Below, piece by piece: positions 28,105-36,414 of a stretch of DNA of 50,416 nt. The stretch comes from UBA2365 sp964594045 (GTDB lineage: Bacteria > Bacteroidota > Bacteroidia > Chitinophagales > Saprospiraceae), in NCBI GenBank assembly GCA_964594045.1, contig CAZQKR010000029.1, positions 1-50,416 of the forward strand, given 5' to 3'. Position numbers and translations under genes: made by a program. The notes below the pieces were generated by a model. That model was given only the letters and a program-made list of their open reading frames with translations. It did not search any database and was not told the origin of the DNA. The stretch's first letter is position 1. Every line of letters starts with the position of its first letter.

Positions 28105-28514
28105 AGGACAGTATTTATTTCGAATTTTTCAGTTAGCAAAATTTTGAAAGCCATTTAAATACTAGAAAATTGTAGTTATTCAGGTGGTTAGCAAATTAGC
28201 CTGTAAGTCTGTTTGTCTCTTGGAATTGAGAGATTACATTGAGCAAAAGACAACAAATTTTCCTGGAAATTGAGGTTCAGACCTACTTTAAATATAATAC
28301 CCTTTTGAATTATAACCCCTTTAGGTTTAGTATTGACAGATATATTTTTAAGGGAATTAGTTAATAATGTAGAAATTGACCTTTTAAATCATAATTCAGG
28401 AATTTATTTTGTAGAAGTTGAATTGGAAAACAATATGATTGTAATAAAAAAAATAGTTAAATCCAAATAATTATGCTTTGACCTTGATGATAAGAACCCA
28501 TTTTCATGTATACT
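28105..28514. other. Intergenic region with T9SS gene remnant
   Basis: This 410-nt gap separates the lipoprotein gene from a T9SS cargo gene. Apart from a 50-codon plus-strand fragment of a T9SS sorting domain (28321-28470), I see no gene, repeat or strong hairpin. Confidence 0.6.
28321..28470 (+). pseudogene. Orphan C-terminal fragment of a T9SS type A sorting domain
   Basis: A 49-codon open stretch ends in a stop codon and reads like the last strands of a T9SS sorting domain: VEIDLLNHNSGIYFVEVEL, then VIKKIVKSK. An in-frame stop lies about 12 nt upstream of this stretch, and no start codon or signal peptide precedes it. It is best explained as the tail of a deleted or rearranged secreted-protein gene. 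The adjacent intact T9SS cargo gene is on the opposite strand, so the fragment is not part of it. Confidence 0.7.
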
Positions 28515-29348
28515 TTATTGAAGAATAAATTTCCCCTGATAGAAATAATCGTTGTCAATTTTTAAAGTATAAAAATATACTCCGGGAGGTATCCCAGAGC
28601 TTTTAAATTCCAATTCATTTGCTAGAATGTTGGAATCTGAATAAACTAATATTCCGATTTCATTAAATATATGTATGTCAAATTCAATATTATATGATGT
28701 GAATAATTTTATATCATAATTTGATAATATAGGGTTAGGATAAAAATAATGGACAAATTTTTCTGCAATAAAGGCTTCGGTTAAACAAGCGCCATCAATT
28801 CCCAGATATTGATAATCAGTTGCTTGAAATTCAATTTTATTTGTTGTGCGGATTGGGATAAACATAAAACAATCATATTCCCATGTGTATTGAGTAGTGT
28901 CTTGTGCCGTTCTATACATTTCAACATCATTAATTATAATTTTTACACCAACTGGTTCATTATAAAAAAGTTTTGGAGTAGCAATTATTCCCTGAGCTGA
29001 GTATTCAATACACATTTTATACTTTTTTCCCATTTCTAATTCCACAGTTTGTGAAATAGTTTCCGGCCCAATAATATTTTGCCAGGTTCCTCCATCGCGG
29101 GAAGGAAGAATTTCTCCAATCCACCTATATGTTGGTGAAGAAGTAAATAGTATTCCGCTTGCATCATTAATATCAGGTGAAGATTTTCCATTCCAGCCTG
29201 AGGCAAAAAGAGTTCTGCCAACGTTTCCGTGAAATGAACCATTTATTAAAATGTTATCCACACATTGTGAAAGTGCATATTGGTTCTGACTAAATGATAA
29301 GCTGATCGATATAAATAATAAATTGAATAGAAATTTTGTTATTTTCAT
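28515..29348 (-). CDS. Secreted protein with T9SS type A C-terminal sorting domain
   Basis: The protein has 277 residues. A Sec signal peptide (KITKFLFNLLFISISLSFSQ) is followed by a beta-sandwich-like domain (LINGSFHGNVG...GWNGKS, then WEYDCFMFIPI) that resembles carbohydrate-binding or adhesion modules in general pattern. The last 75 residues are a typical sorting domain: YFYPNPI, then GIPPGVYFYTLKI and a final short strand. It should be exported by Sec and carried across the outer membrane by type IX secretion, then anchored or released. The ligand is unknown. A promoter-like element lies 48-79 nt upstream. Confidence 0.88.
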   Translation of the reverse strand: MKITKFLFNLLFISISLSFSQNQYALSQCVDNILINGSFHGNVGRTLFASGWNGKSSPDINDASGILFTSSPTYRWIGEILPSRDGGTWQNIIGPETISQTVELEMGKKYKMCIEYSAQGIIATPKLFYNEPVGVKIIINDVEMYRTAQDTTQYTWEYDCFMFIPIRTTNKIEFQATDYQYLGIDGACLTEAFIAEKFVHYFYPNPILSNYDIKLFTSYNIEFDIHIFNEIGILVYSDSNILANELEFKSSGIPPGVYFYTLKIDNDYFYQGKFILQ

Positions 29349-29395
29349 TATAGATGCCTAATAAAAATCTTTTAAATATTGTCTGGTATATCAGC

Positions 29396-29427
29396 CAAAT
29401 TTAAGAATAACTTATTGAAATTTCAAA
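29396..29427 (-). promoter_or_regulatory. Putative promoter of the T9SS cargo gene
   Basis: On the minus strand TTTG is followed after 20 nt by TAAATTTG, matching the Bacteroidota -33 and -7 elements. The start of transcription would lie near 29389, about 40 nt before the start codon. Confidence 0.45.
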
Positions 29428-29556
29428 AAATTTGTAAGAAAGCTTTCTTTTAACTGAAATAGAATTTTTGTTGATATCACCTACAATGGCTGGTTATGCT
29501 TTATCAAAATGATCACCAATTTTTTTTAATCACTTTCCCGGTTCAATCTGACCCGT

Positions 29557-29766
29557 AACAAGTTCAACACGCCTCTGAACAACATTATCTTGCCTCTGAA
29601 CAACATCAACTCGCCTCTGAACAAGTTCAACACGCCTCTGAACAAGTTCAACTCGCCTCTGAACAAGTTCAACTTGCCTCTGAACAAGTTCAACTCGGTT
29701 CTGAACAAGTTCAACTTGCCTCTGAACAAGTTCAACACGCCTCTGAACAAGTTCAACATAATTCAG
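29557..29766. repeat. Ten-copy 21-nt tandem repeat
   Basis: Ten consecutive units of exactly 21 nt follow aacaagttcaacNNgcctct plus g, with a decayed eleventh. Variation is mostly at two internal positions (ac, tc, tt) and in the second and third units. Because 21 is a multiple of three, three reading frames stay open; the minus strand would give heptads such as VELVQRR. The array fills much of the gap between the T9SS cargo gene and the DNA glycosylase gene. The rest of that gap is AT-rich and shows nothing else. Confidence 0.9.
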
Positions 29767-30007
29767 AACAAGTTTATGGTGAACTAAGTCAACCCTAAGT
29801 GGTTTGAATATAGCATTCTGACAAATCGGGAAAAAGGGCAAGGCGATACCTGTTCTTTTGTCTCAAAAAATCCCGACATTCCTCGATCCGAGGCTCCATA
29901 TTCCTTATTTTTTTGTTATTGGTCAAGAATTGGCACCCCGGGTTGATAGAAAAGTAACAATAACATTCATAACTCCTATTTTTGCTAAAAATTTTACCTT
30001 CAACCAA

Positions 30008-30646
30008 ATGTACCTCCTTCCAAAATCCTTCTTCCTCAACACCGATGTCGTCAGCCTGGCCAGACAACTGATCGGAAAAATGATCAGGACGGAAGTGGAC
30101 GGGAAAGTGACCATCGCGATGATCACCGAAACGGAAGCCTATCAGGCGCCGGAAGATAAAGCCAGCCATGCGTATAATTTCAGGAGAACCAAAAGAACAC
30201 AAACCATGTTCCTGCGTGGTGGCCATGCCTATGTTTACCTCAACTACGGGATCCATCACCTGTTCAATATCGTCACCGGACCGGAAGGATTGCCTCATGC
30301 GGTCCTGATCAGAGCGATCATTCCTGTTGAAAATCAGGTGCTTCAATGCGAAAGAAGAAAACTGAACTCACCCGGCTGGCAAATTAAAGATTTTGACGGT
30401 CCGGGCAAAATAAGCCAGGCATTGGGTATAACCACAAGATGGGATGCCGTGGATCTGACTGATGAAAATGCTCCTGTGCAATTGCTTGACGCCGGGATCA
30501 AGATTGAACCCGATGCCATACTTGCCCGACCAAGGATCGGCATTCCCTATGCAGAAGAATATATCGGAAAACCCTGGCGGTTTACACTGGATCAGGCGAT
30601 GAAATTCAGCGCGCCGGGTATAATCTCAAACTCAGCAGGGGCATAA
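30008..30646 (+). CDS. aag: DNA-3-methyladenine glycosylase (AAG/MPG family)
   Basis: This base-excision repair enzyme removes alkylated purines such as 3-methyladenine and hypoxanthine. The 212-residue form starting at the ATG at 30008 (MYLLPKSFFL) matches the family length of about 200. An upstream in-frame ATG at 29858 would add 50 unrelated residues and is rejected. Family motifs are visible: TETEAYQAPEDKASHA with the catalytic Glu, the phrase GHAYVYLNYGIHHLFNIV, HAVLIRAI, and GPGKISQALGI near the DNA-binding helix. The last 55 nt overlap the end of the convergent lipid kinase gene. Confidence 0.93.
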   Translation: MYLLPKSFFLNTDVVSLARQLIGKMIRTEVDGKVTIAMITETEAYQAPEDKASHAYNFRRTKRTQTMFLRGGHAYVYLNYGIHHLFNIVTGPEGLPHAVLIRAIIPVENQVLQCERRKLNSPGWQIKDFDGPGKISQALGITTRWDAVDLTDENAPVQLLDAGIKIEPDAILARPRIGIPYAEEYIGKPWRFTLDQAMKFSAPGIISNSAGA

Positions 30647-31521
30647 CCCATAAATTCGCCGTCCACTTCCAGGCCTACCGTCGAATCGCCGATGGGCTCT
30701 ACCAATACCTGGGTAGTATCATGTGTCATCACTTCAGGTAAAGCATCCAGGGTGCCGGTAAAAAAGCGATAAGTATTCAGCACCACCCTGATTTTGGAAA
30801 GTTTACGCACAAAAGTCAGGGCAAACAAACCATCGTTGGGTTTTGCATGCGGAACCAATTGCATTCCGCCTCCGCTGTATTTGCAAATGCCTACGTTGAT
30901 CGTGTATGCAAAATCCCGGATCTCGCCTCCGTCATGGCTCACGCGAACTTCAGGCAATTTGAATTTGAACAGACAATACAGGGTGAAGAACAAGTATTTC
31001 AGTTTGTTCATTTTTTTGGTATTCAGATCTGCGATGTACTTTACCACAAAAGCATCATACGACATTCCGGCGATGTTATTGAAATACCGGGTAGTGCTGC
31101 CTTCATCGGTTTGATAAACCACTTTTCCGATGTCCTGTTGGTGGATGTTGCCTGTATTGAGCAATTGTACAGCAGCTTCAGGATCCCTGGGAATGTTGTG
31201 CATTCTGGCCCAGTCATTGGCTGTACCCAAAGGTATCAGAGCGATGACTATATTTTCCGGAGCAACATCATTTTGGGAGAAAATTCCCGTAACTACTTCA
31301 TTTACAGAACCGTCGCCACCAAGAATAACGATTTTGCGGAAGCCGGCTTTCAGAATCCTGTGCGTGATCTCGATTGCATGATTATTGTATTCTGTAAGTA
31401 CAAATTCATAATTGATTCGTTCCCTGTCCAGAATTTTTTGCACCACAGGCCAGGATTGGAGCATTTGTCCCCTGTTGGAGGTAGGATTACATATTAAAAA
31501 CCATTTGTCAGTCTGTTGCAT
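30592..31521 (-). CDS. Diacylglycerol/lipid kinase family protein (DAGK/YegS-like)
   Basis: This 309-residue soluble lipid kinase transfers phosphate from ATP or another NTP to a lipid hydroxyl. The nucleotide-binding motif GGDGSVNEV starts at residue 68, preceded by the glycine-poor N-terminal strand FLICNPTSNRG and followed by LIPLGTANDWAR, all hallmarks of the DAGK catalytic fold. The C-terminal half has the beta-sandwich expected for YegS/DgkB-like proteins. The natural substrate (diacylglycerol, sphingosine-like or other lipid) cannot be read from the sequence. Saprospirales-type bacteria often make sphingolipids, so a sphingoid substrate is possible but unproven. Confidence 0.88.
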   Translation of the reverse strand: MQQTDKWFLICNPTSNRGQMLQSWPVVQKILDRERINYEFVLTEYNNHAIEITHRILKAGFRKIVILGGDGSVNEVVTGIFSQNDVAPENIVIALIPLGTANDWARMHNIPRDPEAAVQLLNTGNIHQQDIGKVVYQTDEGSTTRYFNNIAGMSYDAFVVKYIADLNTKKMNKLKYLFFTLYCLFKFKLPEVRVSHDGGEIRDFAYTINVGICKYSGGGMQLVPHAKPNDGLFALTFVRKLSKIRVVLNTYRFFTGTLDALPEVMTHDTTQVLVEPIGDSTVGLEVDGEFMGYAPAEFEIIPGALNFIA

Positions 31522-31582
31522 TTTTTTGTCCGAAAATTGAGTACAATAATATAAAAAAAAGGGTTAAAATGCTTGAAAATGA

Positions 31583-31590
31583 TACTTTTG
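31583..31590 (+). promoter_or_regulatory. Putative -7 box for the ABC exporter operon
   Basis: TACTTTTG matches TAnnTTTG and lies 46 nt before the GTG start of the ATPase gene. No convincing TTG is found at the expected -33 spacing, so the call rests on the -7 box alone. Confidence 0.35.
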
Positions 31591-31636
31591 TTTCTTACAA
31601 AACCCGATATAGTTAAATCAATCAAAAAAAAAATTT

Positions 31637-32545
31637 GTGGAAGACATTTTAAAAATTGACAAGGTTGTCAAACGTTTTACGAGCCTGACTGCTGTTGACG
31701 AGATCAGCCTGAATATCAGAAAGGCAAGCATTTTTGGTCTGCTTGGACCAAATGGAGCCGGTAAAACCACACTGATCAGGATAATCACCTCTATCACAGG
31801 CGCAGATGAAGGCACGGTTTATTTTAACGGCGAGCCGCTCAATAAATTCCATCCCACCAAAATAGGTTACCTTCCGGAAGAAAGGGGTCTCTACAAGAAA
31901 ATGAAGATCGGCGAACATTTGCTTTATCTGGCTCAACTCAAGGGAATGGATTATAAGTCTGCCAGAAAAGTAGTATTGGAATGGCTGGACAAATTTGAGA
32001 TCAGGAGTTGGTGGAACAAGAAAGTGGAGGAACTCTCCAAGGGTATGCAGCAAAAAGTGCAGTTCATCGCCACAGTGATGCATGACCCTGAACTGATCAT
32101 CCTGGATGAACCGTTTTCAGGGCTGGATCCGATCAATACCAATCTGATTAAATCCGAGATCTATAAATTGAAGGAAAAGGGAACTACCATCATATTTTCC
32201 ACTCACAGAATGGAACAGGTGGAAGAGATCTGCGAGGAAATTGCCCTGATAGATAAGGGAAAAGTGATCCTTCAAGGTCATGTCGATGACATCAAGCAAC
32301 AATTCAAGGAACATAAATACGAAGTGAGTTTCAACGGCAACTACAATGAGGAGGTGATCAGCAGTACTGCAGATATATTGGACCGATTTAACAACAGCCT
32401 GGTATTTAAACTCCATTCCGGCGCTGAGTCCAATCAGTTGCTCATGCATCTGATCCAAAACAAAATGGAGATCAGGTCTTTTAATGAGATCCTGCCCACC
32501 CTGAATGAGATTTTCATCATGAAAGTGGAGGAAAATTCACTCTGA
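31637..32545 (+). CDS. ABC transporter ATP-binding protein
   Basis: This is the ATPase subunit (302 residues) of an ABC-2 type exporter. Walker A is GPNGAGKTT starting at 37, the signature is LSKGMQQK, and Walker B is LIILDEPFSGLDP. The H-loop lies in the motif FSTHRMEQVEEIC. The C-terminal 80 residues match the DUF4162-type tail seen in NatA-like ATPases. The start is a GTG codon giving MEDILKIDK. The permease gene follows after 37 nt, so the two form an operon. The exported substrate is unknown; NatAB-like sodium export is one possibility. Confidence 0.94.
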   Translation: MEDILKIDKVVKRFTSLTAVDEISLNIRKASIFGLLGPNGAGKTTLIRIITSITGADEGTVYFNGEPLNKFHPTKIGYLPEERGLYKKMKIGEHLLYLAQLKGMDYKSARKVVLEWLDKFEIRSWWNKKVEELSKGMQQKVQFIATVMHDPELIILDEPFSGLDPINTNLIKSEIYKLKEKGTTIIFSTHRMEQVEEICEEIALIDKGKVILQGHVDDIKQQFKEHKYEVSFNGNYNEEVISSTADILDRFNNSLVFKLHSGAESNQLLMHLIQNKMEIRSFNEILPTLNEIFIMKVEENSL

Positions 32546-32582
32546 TCACATTTTTTTATTTAAAATATTGAAATACAATACT

Positions 32583-33926
32583 ATGCATAAACTTTGGCTT
32601 ATCATTAAAAGAGAATACCTGATCCGTGTCAAAAAGAAATCCTTCATCATCATCACGCTTTTGACCCCGTTGGCATTTGGATTATTTATTGTTGGATCGG
32701 CTTTGTTGTCTGCATCTATGGCTGATTCCGAAAAATCCATTTTGGTTAAGGATGACTCCGGGATTTTTGAGCAGAATTATCAGGGTGAAGGCAATATCCT
32801 GTTTAAATTTACGCATTCGGAACTGAATGACGTTAAGCAAACTTACAGCAAGGAGGGCTATGATATGTTTTTATACATTCCTGCTGTTTCTGATACTGCT
32901 TTTCAAAAGCACAACGCTCAGTATTTTTCTCAGGAAAAAATCGGACTAACGACCCTGGACAGGATTGAAGGTATTATTTCCGCAGAATTTGAGGATTACA
33001 AAATGGAAAAAGCGGGAATTGACAAAGGGATGCTCGAAGATTTCAAAGTCGAAGTTGGTCTTCAAAACGGCTATACCATGGAGACATCCGAAGAGGAGGC
33101 CGGAACATCTGAAACGACAGATAAGACCGGGAAGCTCAGCCTGATCATTGCAACCGTCCTCGGTGGTGTGATGGGCTTTCTGATGTATATGGTCATCTTC
33201 ATTTTTGGCAGTATGGTGATGCGGTCCGTGATGGAAGAGAAAGTCAACCGGATCGTTGAGGTAATGATATCCACCGTCAAACCTTTCCAGCTGATGCTGG
33301 GTAAAGTGATCGGAGTTGGTGGTGTGGGACTGACACAGTTGTTGTTGTGGGTGATTCTGATACCGCTCATCGCTGTTGTGGCAAGTATTTTCACCGGAAC
33401 TGACCCGATGCAGTCTTCACAAATGACAGATGCCATGAATCAAATTCCTCAGGAAGCCAATGATTTTTCTGTTGCAATGGCACTGGCAGAATTCAGGATG
33501 ATGAACTGGTGGGTCATTTTGCCTGTTTTCATCATATTCTTCCTGGGAGGATATCTGATCTATTCTTCCCTTTTTGCAGCAATCGGTTCAGCCATAGGTG
33601 ATGACATGGGTGAAAGCCAGGGCTTGATGTGGCCCATTATTATACCCGTTATTTTTGCTTTTATGATCATGATGAATACCCTCGAAAATCCAAACAGCAG
33701 TATCGCCGTGTTCGGATCCATATTCCCGTTGTTTTCTCCCATAGTAATGCCTGCAAGGTTGGTTTTTGATCCGCCTGCGTGGCAGATCATCACATCGTTG
33801 GTCCTTCTGGTGCTCACCGCCATGCTCTTCATCTGGATCAGCGGTCGTATATACAGGATCGGTATTCTGATGTACGGCAAAAAAGTGACTTTGAAGGAAG
33901 TAGGCAAGTGGTTGTTCAGGGCGTAG
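32583..33926 (+). CDS. ABC-2 type permease (NatB-like)
   Basis: This is the membrane subunit paired with the preceding ATPase, 447 residues from the ATG at 32583 (MHKLWLIIKREYLIRV). A TTG five codons upstream is possible but weaker. The first membrane segment is near the N-terminus (FIIITLLTPLAFGLFIVG). A periplasmic loop of about 150 residues follows, then five or so membrane segments from about residue 190 onward. The phrase MRSVMEEKVNRIVEVMISTVKP is a conserved cytoplasmic signature of this permease family. The protein ends with a basic tail. Confidence 0.93.
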   Translation: MHKLWLIIKREYLIRVKKKSFIIITLLTPLAFGLFIVGSALLSASMADSEKSILVKDDSGIFEQNYQGEGNILFKFTHSELNDVKQTYSKEGYDMFLYIPAVSDTAFQKHNAQYFSQEKIGLTTLDRIEGIISAEFEDYKMEKAGIDKGMLEDFKVEVGLQNGYTMETSEEEAGTSETTDKTGKLSLIIATVLGGVMGFLMYMVIFIFGSMVMRSVMEEKVNRIVEVMISTVKPFQLMLGKVIGVGGVGLTQLLLWVILIPLIAVVASIFTGTDPMQSSQMTDAMNQIPQEANDFSVAMALAEFRMMNWWVILPVFIIFFLGGYLIYSSLFAAIGSAIGDDMGESQGLMWPIIIPVIFAFMIMMNTLENPNSSIAVFGSIFPLFSPIVMPARLVFDPPAWQIITSLVLLVLTAMLFIWISGRIYRIGILMYGKKVTLKEVGKWLFRA

Positions 33927-33977
33927 AAAAGCAATTGACAAAAGTACTGGCAGTATCCCGAATACCCTGAATGTTAT

Positions 33978-34018
33978 TTTGTTCGGGTTGTTTGAGTATG
34001 TTCAGCAACCCGAACAAA
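33978..34018 (+). terminator. Hairpin after the ABC permease gene
   Basis: A 13-bp perfect stem (tttgttcgggttg pairing with caacccgaacaaa) encloses a 15-nt loop about 50 nt after the permease stop. It is not followed by a run of T, so it may be a weak or factor-assisted terminator or a stabilising 3' hairpin. Confidence 0.45.
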
Positions 34019-34204
34019 TCAACAACTCATGCTAATCAATCCATACATCCTTATTTCAAACCCACAATCTTGGCCTGACTTAGACTATACCACAAATTCC
34101 GGTTTCCTCTTTTTTCAGTAAAAATATCAAGCACATCATTAGGCAATGAGCGGGAATTTTTTCAATTTTGTGTATTAATATTAATTCATAAAAAACTTTG
34201 AAAA

Positions 34205-34594
34205 ATGAAAATTCCATCAGATTGCAGATTCACCAATGATCATGAATGGGTTAAAGTAGATGGGAATATCGCCATAGTCGGGATAACTGAATTCGCCCAG
34301 TCAGAACTCGGAGAGATCGTATTCGTTGAGGTGGATACAGTAGATGAAGAAATTGCAGCAGGAGATGTTTTTGGCACCGTGGAAGCGGTAAAGACTACCT
34401 CAGATCTTTTCATGCCGGTTTCCGGGCGCATCCTGGAATTCAATCCCCTGATCGATGAAAATGAAGGGGACAATCCCGGTATCATCAATGAAGATCCCTA
34501 TGGAGACGGCTGGATCGTCAAAGTAGAAATGTCAGATCCTTCCGAATTCGGGAACTTGCTGGATCCGAAAGCCTATGAAGAATTAATTGGCTGA
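34205..34594 (+). CDS. gcvH: Glycine cleavage system H protein
   Basis: This is the lipoyl carrier of the glycine cleavage system, moving the aminomethyl group between the P, T and L proteins in the cytosol. The 129-residue length is typical. The lipoylated lysine is K63 in GTVEAVKTTSDLF. The N-terminal DHEWVKVDGNIAIVGITEFAQ and the C-terminal GDGWIVKVEMSDPSEF are also standard. The other gcv genes are not in this window. The VanZ-like gene begins 66 nt downstream. Confidence 0.97.
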   Translation: MKIPSDCRFTNDHEWVKVDGNIAIVGITEFAQSELGEIVFVEVDTVDEEIAAGDVFGTVEAVKTTSDLFMPVSGRILEFNPLIDENEGDNPGIINEDPYGDGWIVKVEMSDPSEFGNLLDPKAYEELIG

Positions 34595-34660
34595 TCACAC
34601 AACCATTTTTCTTCTTTGTGAATCTATACAGGAAAAAGGCTAATTGGCAAAAGTGCATTA

Positions 34661-35023
34661 GTGAAAAACAAGGGAATCATCATTGGCTGGAATATTTTGA
34701 TCATCATAGGATCATTGTTGCCTGCCAGTGAAATTCCGGATTACAAGTTTCAAATCATACCTCATCAGGACAAACTGATCCACTTTGGGATGTATTTTGT
34801 ATTGGGTTTGCTTTTATTGTATGGTACCCGTTCAGAACCACTGTGTAGCAGCCTGAAATGGACCCGATGGGCAATATTGTTTTATTGTTCTGCTTTGGGG
34901 ATTTTTTTAGAAATTTTGCAAAAATGTTTTGATTTAGGACGCAATTTTGATACATTTGACGTTCTGGCTAATGTCGCAGGTGCTTTTATAGCCGTTGTGA
35001 TTTACAGAATTTATAACCATTAA
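34661..35023 (+). CDS. VanZ family membrane protein
   Basis: This 120-residue integral membrane protein has about four transmembrane segments (IIGWNILIIIGSLLP; FGMYFVLGLLLLYG; WAILFYCSALGIFLEI; VLANVAGAFIAVVIY). The pattern HQDKLIHFGMYFVLG and the later LEILQK...FDTFDVLANVAGA are characteristic of VanZ-like proteins. The start is a GTG codon. It lies 11 nt ahead of a tonB gene. VanZ itself gives low-level teicoplanin resistance, but most relatives have no known role. Confidence 0.87.
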   Translation: MKNKGIIIGWNILIIIGSLLPASEIPDYKFQIIPHQDKLIHFGMYFVLGLLLLYGTRSEPLCSSLKWTRWAILFYCSALGIFLEILQKCFDLGRNFDTFDVLANVAGAFIAVVIYRIYNH

Positions 35024-35034
35024 AATTTTTACTA

Positions 35035-35952
35035 ATGGATATTGCATTGAATACCACCCAAACTTTGCTCGCTGTCCTGGCGTTGGTCATCCTGACGATC
35101 ATCATTGTGGTCGTCCTGAAGTCCAGGCTGAACAGACCGTCCAATATGTTTCTCACGGAAAAACATAAGGACACCAAATGGGCATCTCCAATGGAATCCA
35201 GGAACAAGTATCCGGAAGCAAACGGTTTCAGGTATTCCGGGATCCTTTTGAGGTATGGTCTGGTGGTTTCCCTGGCAGTAACTTTGTTTGCATTCAACTG
35301 GACAACCTTTGAAAAACCGGTTTATGTACCTGAAGGTGCATTGGATATGGACGAGGTGATTGAGCAGGAGCCGCCAAGAACGACTGAACCGCCCAAACCG
35401 CCACCACCTCCACCGCCACCTGTGATCGAAGAAGTGCCGGATGAAGCGATATTGGACGAGGAACAACCTGTATTTGAATCAATGGACGTTGAGGCAGATG
35501 ATGTGGTTGTAGCTCAGAAAACAGAGGAAGAAGCGCCACCGCCACCACCACCGCCACCACCGCCACCACCAAAAAAAGAAGAGATATTCAAGGTGGTTGA
35601 GCAAATGCCCAGATTTCCCGGTTGTGAAAACGAAGGTGGTTCCAACAAGGAAAAAGAAGAATGCGCAAAGCTTAAAATGCTTGAATATATCTACAAGAAC
35701 CTCAGATATCCGGCTATTGCCCGTGAAAACGGTGTGGAGGGCACAGTGGTCATACAGTTTGTGGTTGACCAGGAAGGCAAAGTGGACGAGGTGAATATCG
35801 TCAGGGATATCGGTGCAGGTTGCGGTGAAGCTGCTGCCAAAGTAGTTACAGATATGAATCAATTGCCCGAACGCTGGACTCCGGGTAAACAAAGGGGAAG
35901 GCCTGTAAAAGTGCTTTATACCTTACCGGTAAAATTCCAGTTGGAAGGATAA
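35035..35952 (+). CDS. tonB: Energy transducer TonB (first paralog)
   Basis: This 305-residue protein couples the inner-membrane proton gradient to TonB-dependent outer-membrane receptors. An N-terminal membrane helix is at about 10-28 and a second hydrophobic segment at about 80-97 (YGLVVSLAVTLFAFNW). Proline-rich stretches PKPPPPPPPP and APPPPPPPPPPPP span the periplasm. The C-terminal domain begins near YIYKNLRYPAIARENGVEG and ends with VLYTLPVKFQL. It probably follows gcvH and the VanZ-like gene on one transcript and ends at a clear terminator. ExbB and ExbD are not nearby. A close paralog follows in tandem. Confidence 0.94.
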   Translation: MDIALNTTQTLLAVLALVILTIIIVVVLKSRLNRPSNMFLTEKHKDTKWASPMESRNKYPEANGFRYSGILLRYGLVVSLAVTLFAFNWTTFEKPVYVPEGALDMDEVIEQEPPRTTEPPKPPPPPPPPVIEEVPDEAILDEEQPVFESMDVEADDVVVAQKTEEEAPPPPPPPPPPPPKKEEIFKVVEQMPRFPGCENEGGSNKEKEECAKLKMLEYIYKNLRYPAIARENGVEGTVVIQFVVDQEGKVDEVNIVRDIGAGCGEAAAKVVTDMNQLPERWTPGKQRGRPVKVLYTLPVKFQLEG

Positions 35953-36414
35953 CATAAAAAAAGGCAGCTCAGTGAGTTGCCTTTTTTTATCCTACACATC
36001 TCGCTCGTTCCGGTTGAATTATCTTGCCGCATTTTTGATCTGACTGTTTCGTCCGTACTTTCATTCATGTCAGCATTGGCTTGATCTGAATATTCATTAA
36101 GCTGTTTAATTAACCAGACAAGTGTTTGCGCTGTGATCAGTGATTAGTCATATCTTTCGCTGTCAAAAGAGGCGGCTGATCACTATAGAAAATTGAAACT
36201 TTCGGAAACTTCAGGTTTTTTTTTGACTCCTTCCTGTATTATTCGCATTTCATATTTTGAAAATCATTGCCTCAAAAGTGTAAGGGGCGGAGCTATGGGT
36301 TAAAGTAAGCTATTCATTGAGGATAGTCAAAAACTGACCATCTTTCATAATAGAACTTGTCCGGGAAAACAGAATTGTCGACCATTAGATTATTCATACT
36401 TAAAAATAGAGACT
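35953..36414. other. Gap between the tonB paralogs
   Basis: This is 462 nt without a gene. It starts with the terminator of the first tonB. The rest shows no reading frame, repeat or recognisable promoter; the phrase ctgatcact and its complement occur near 36139-36184 as weak inverted elements only. Confidence 0.5.
35956..35988 (+). terminator. Rho-independent terminator after the first tonB
   Basis: The stem ggcagctc pairs with gagttgcc (one G-U pair), enclosed by a run of seven A and seven T, so it can work in both directions. It begins just after the tonB stop codon. Confidence 0.85.

Noticed and set aside
29557..29766. Possible CRISPR array
   Set aside because: The units are directly adjacent without unique spacers, and no cas genes are present. 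The same applies to the 11-nt arrays.
29526..29841. Reading frames of 65-103 codons through the 21-nt repeats on both strands
   Set aside because: All come from a stop-free unit whose length is a multiple of three; there is no start context, conserved flank or promoter to choose one.
29858..30007. 50-residue N-terminal extension of the DNA glycosylase
   Set aside because: The extension does not resemble the family, whereas the ATG at 30008 gives the usual length and N-terminus.
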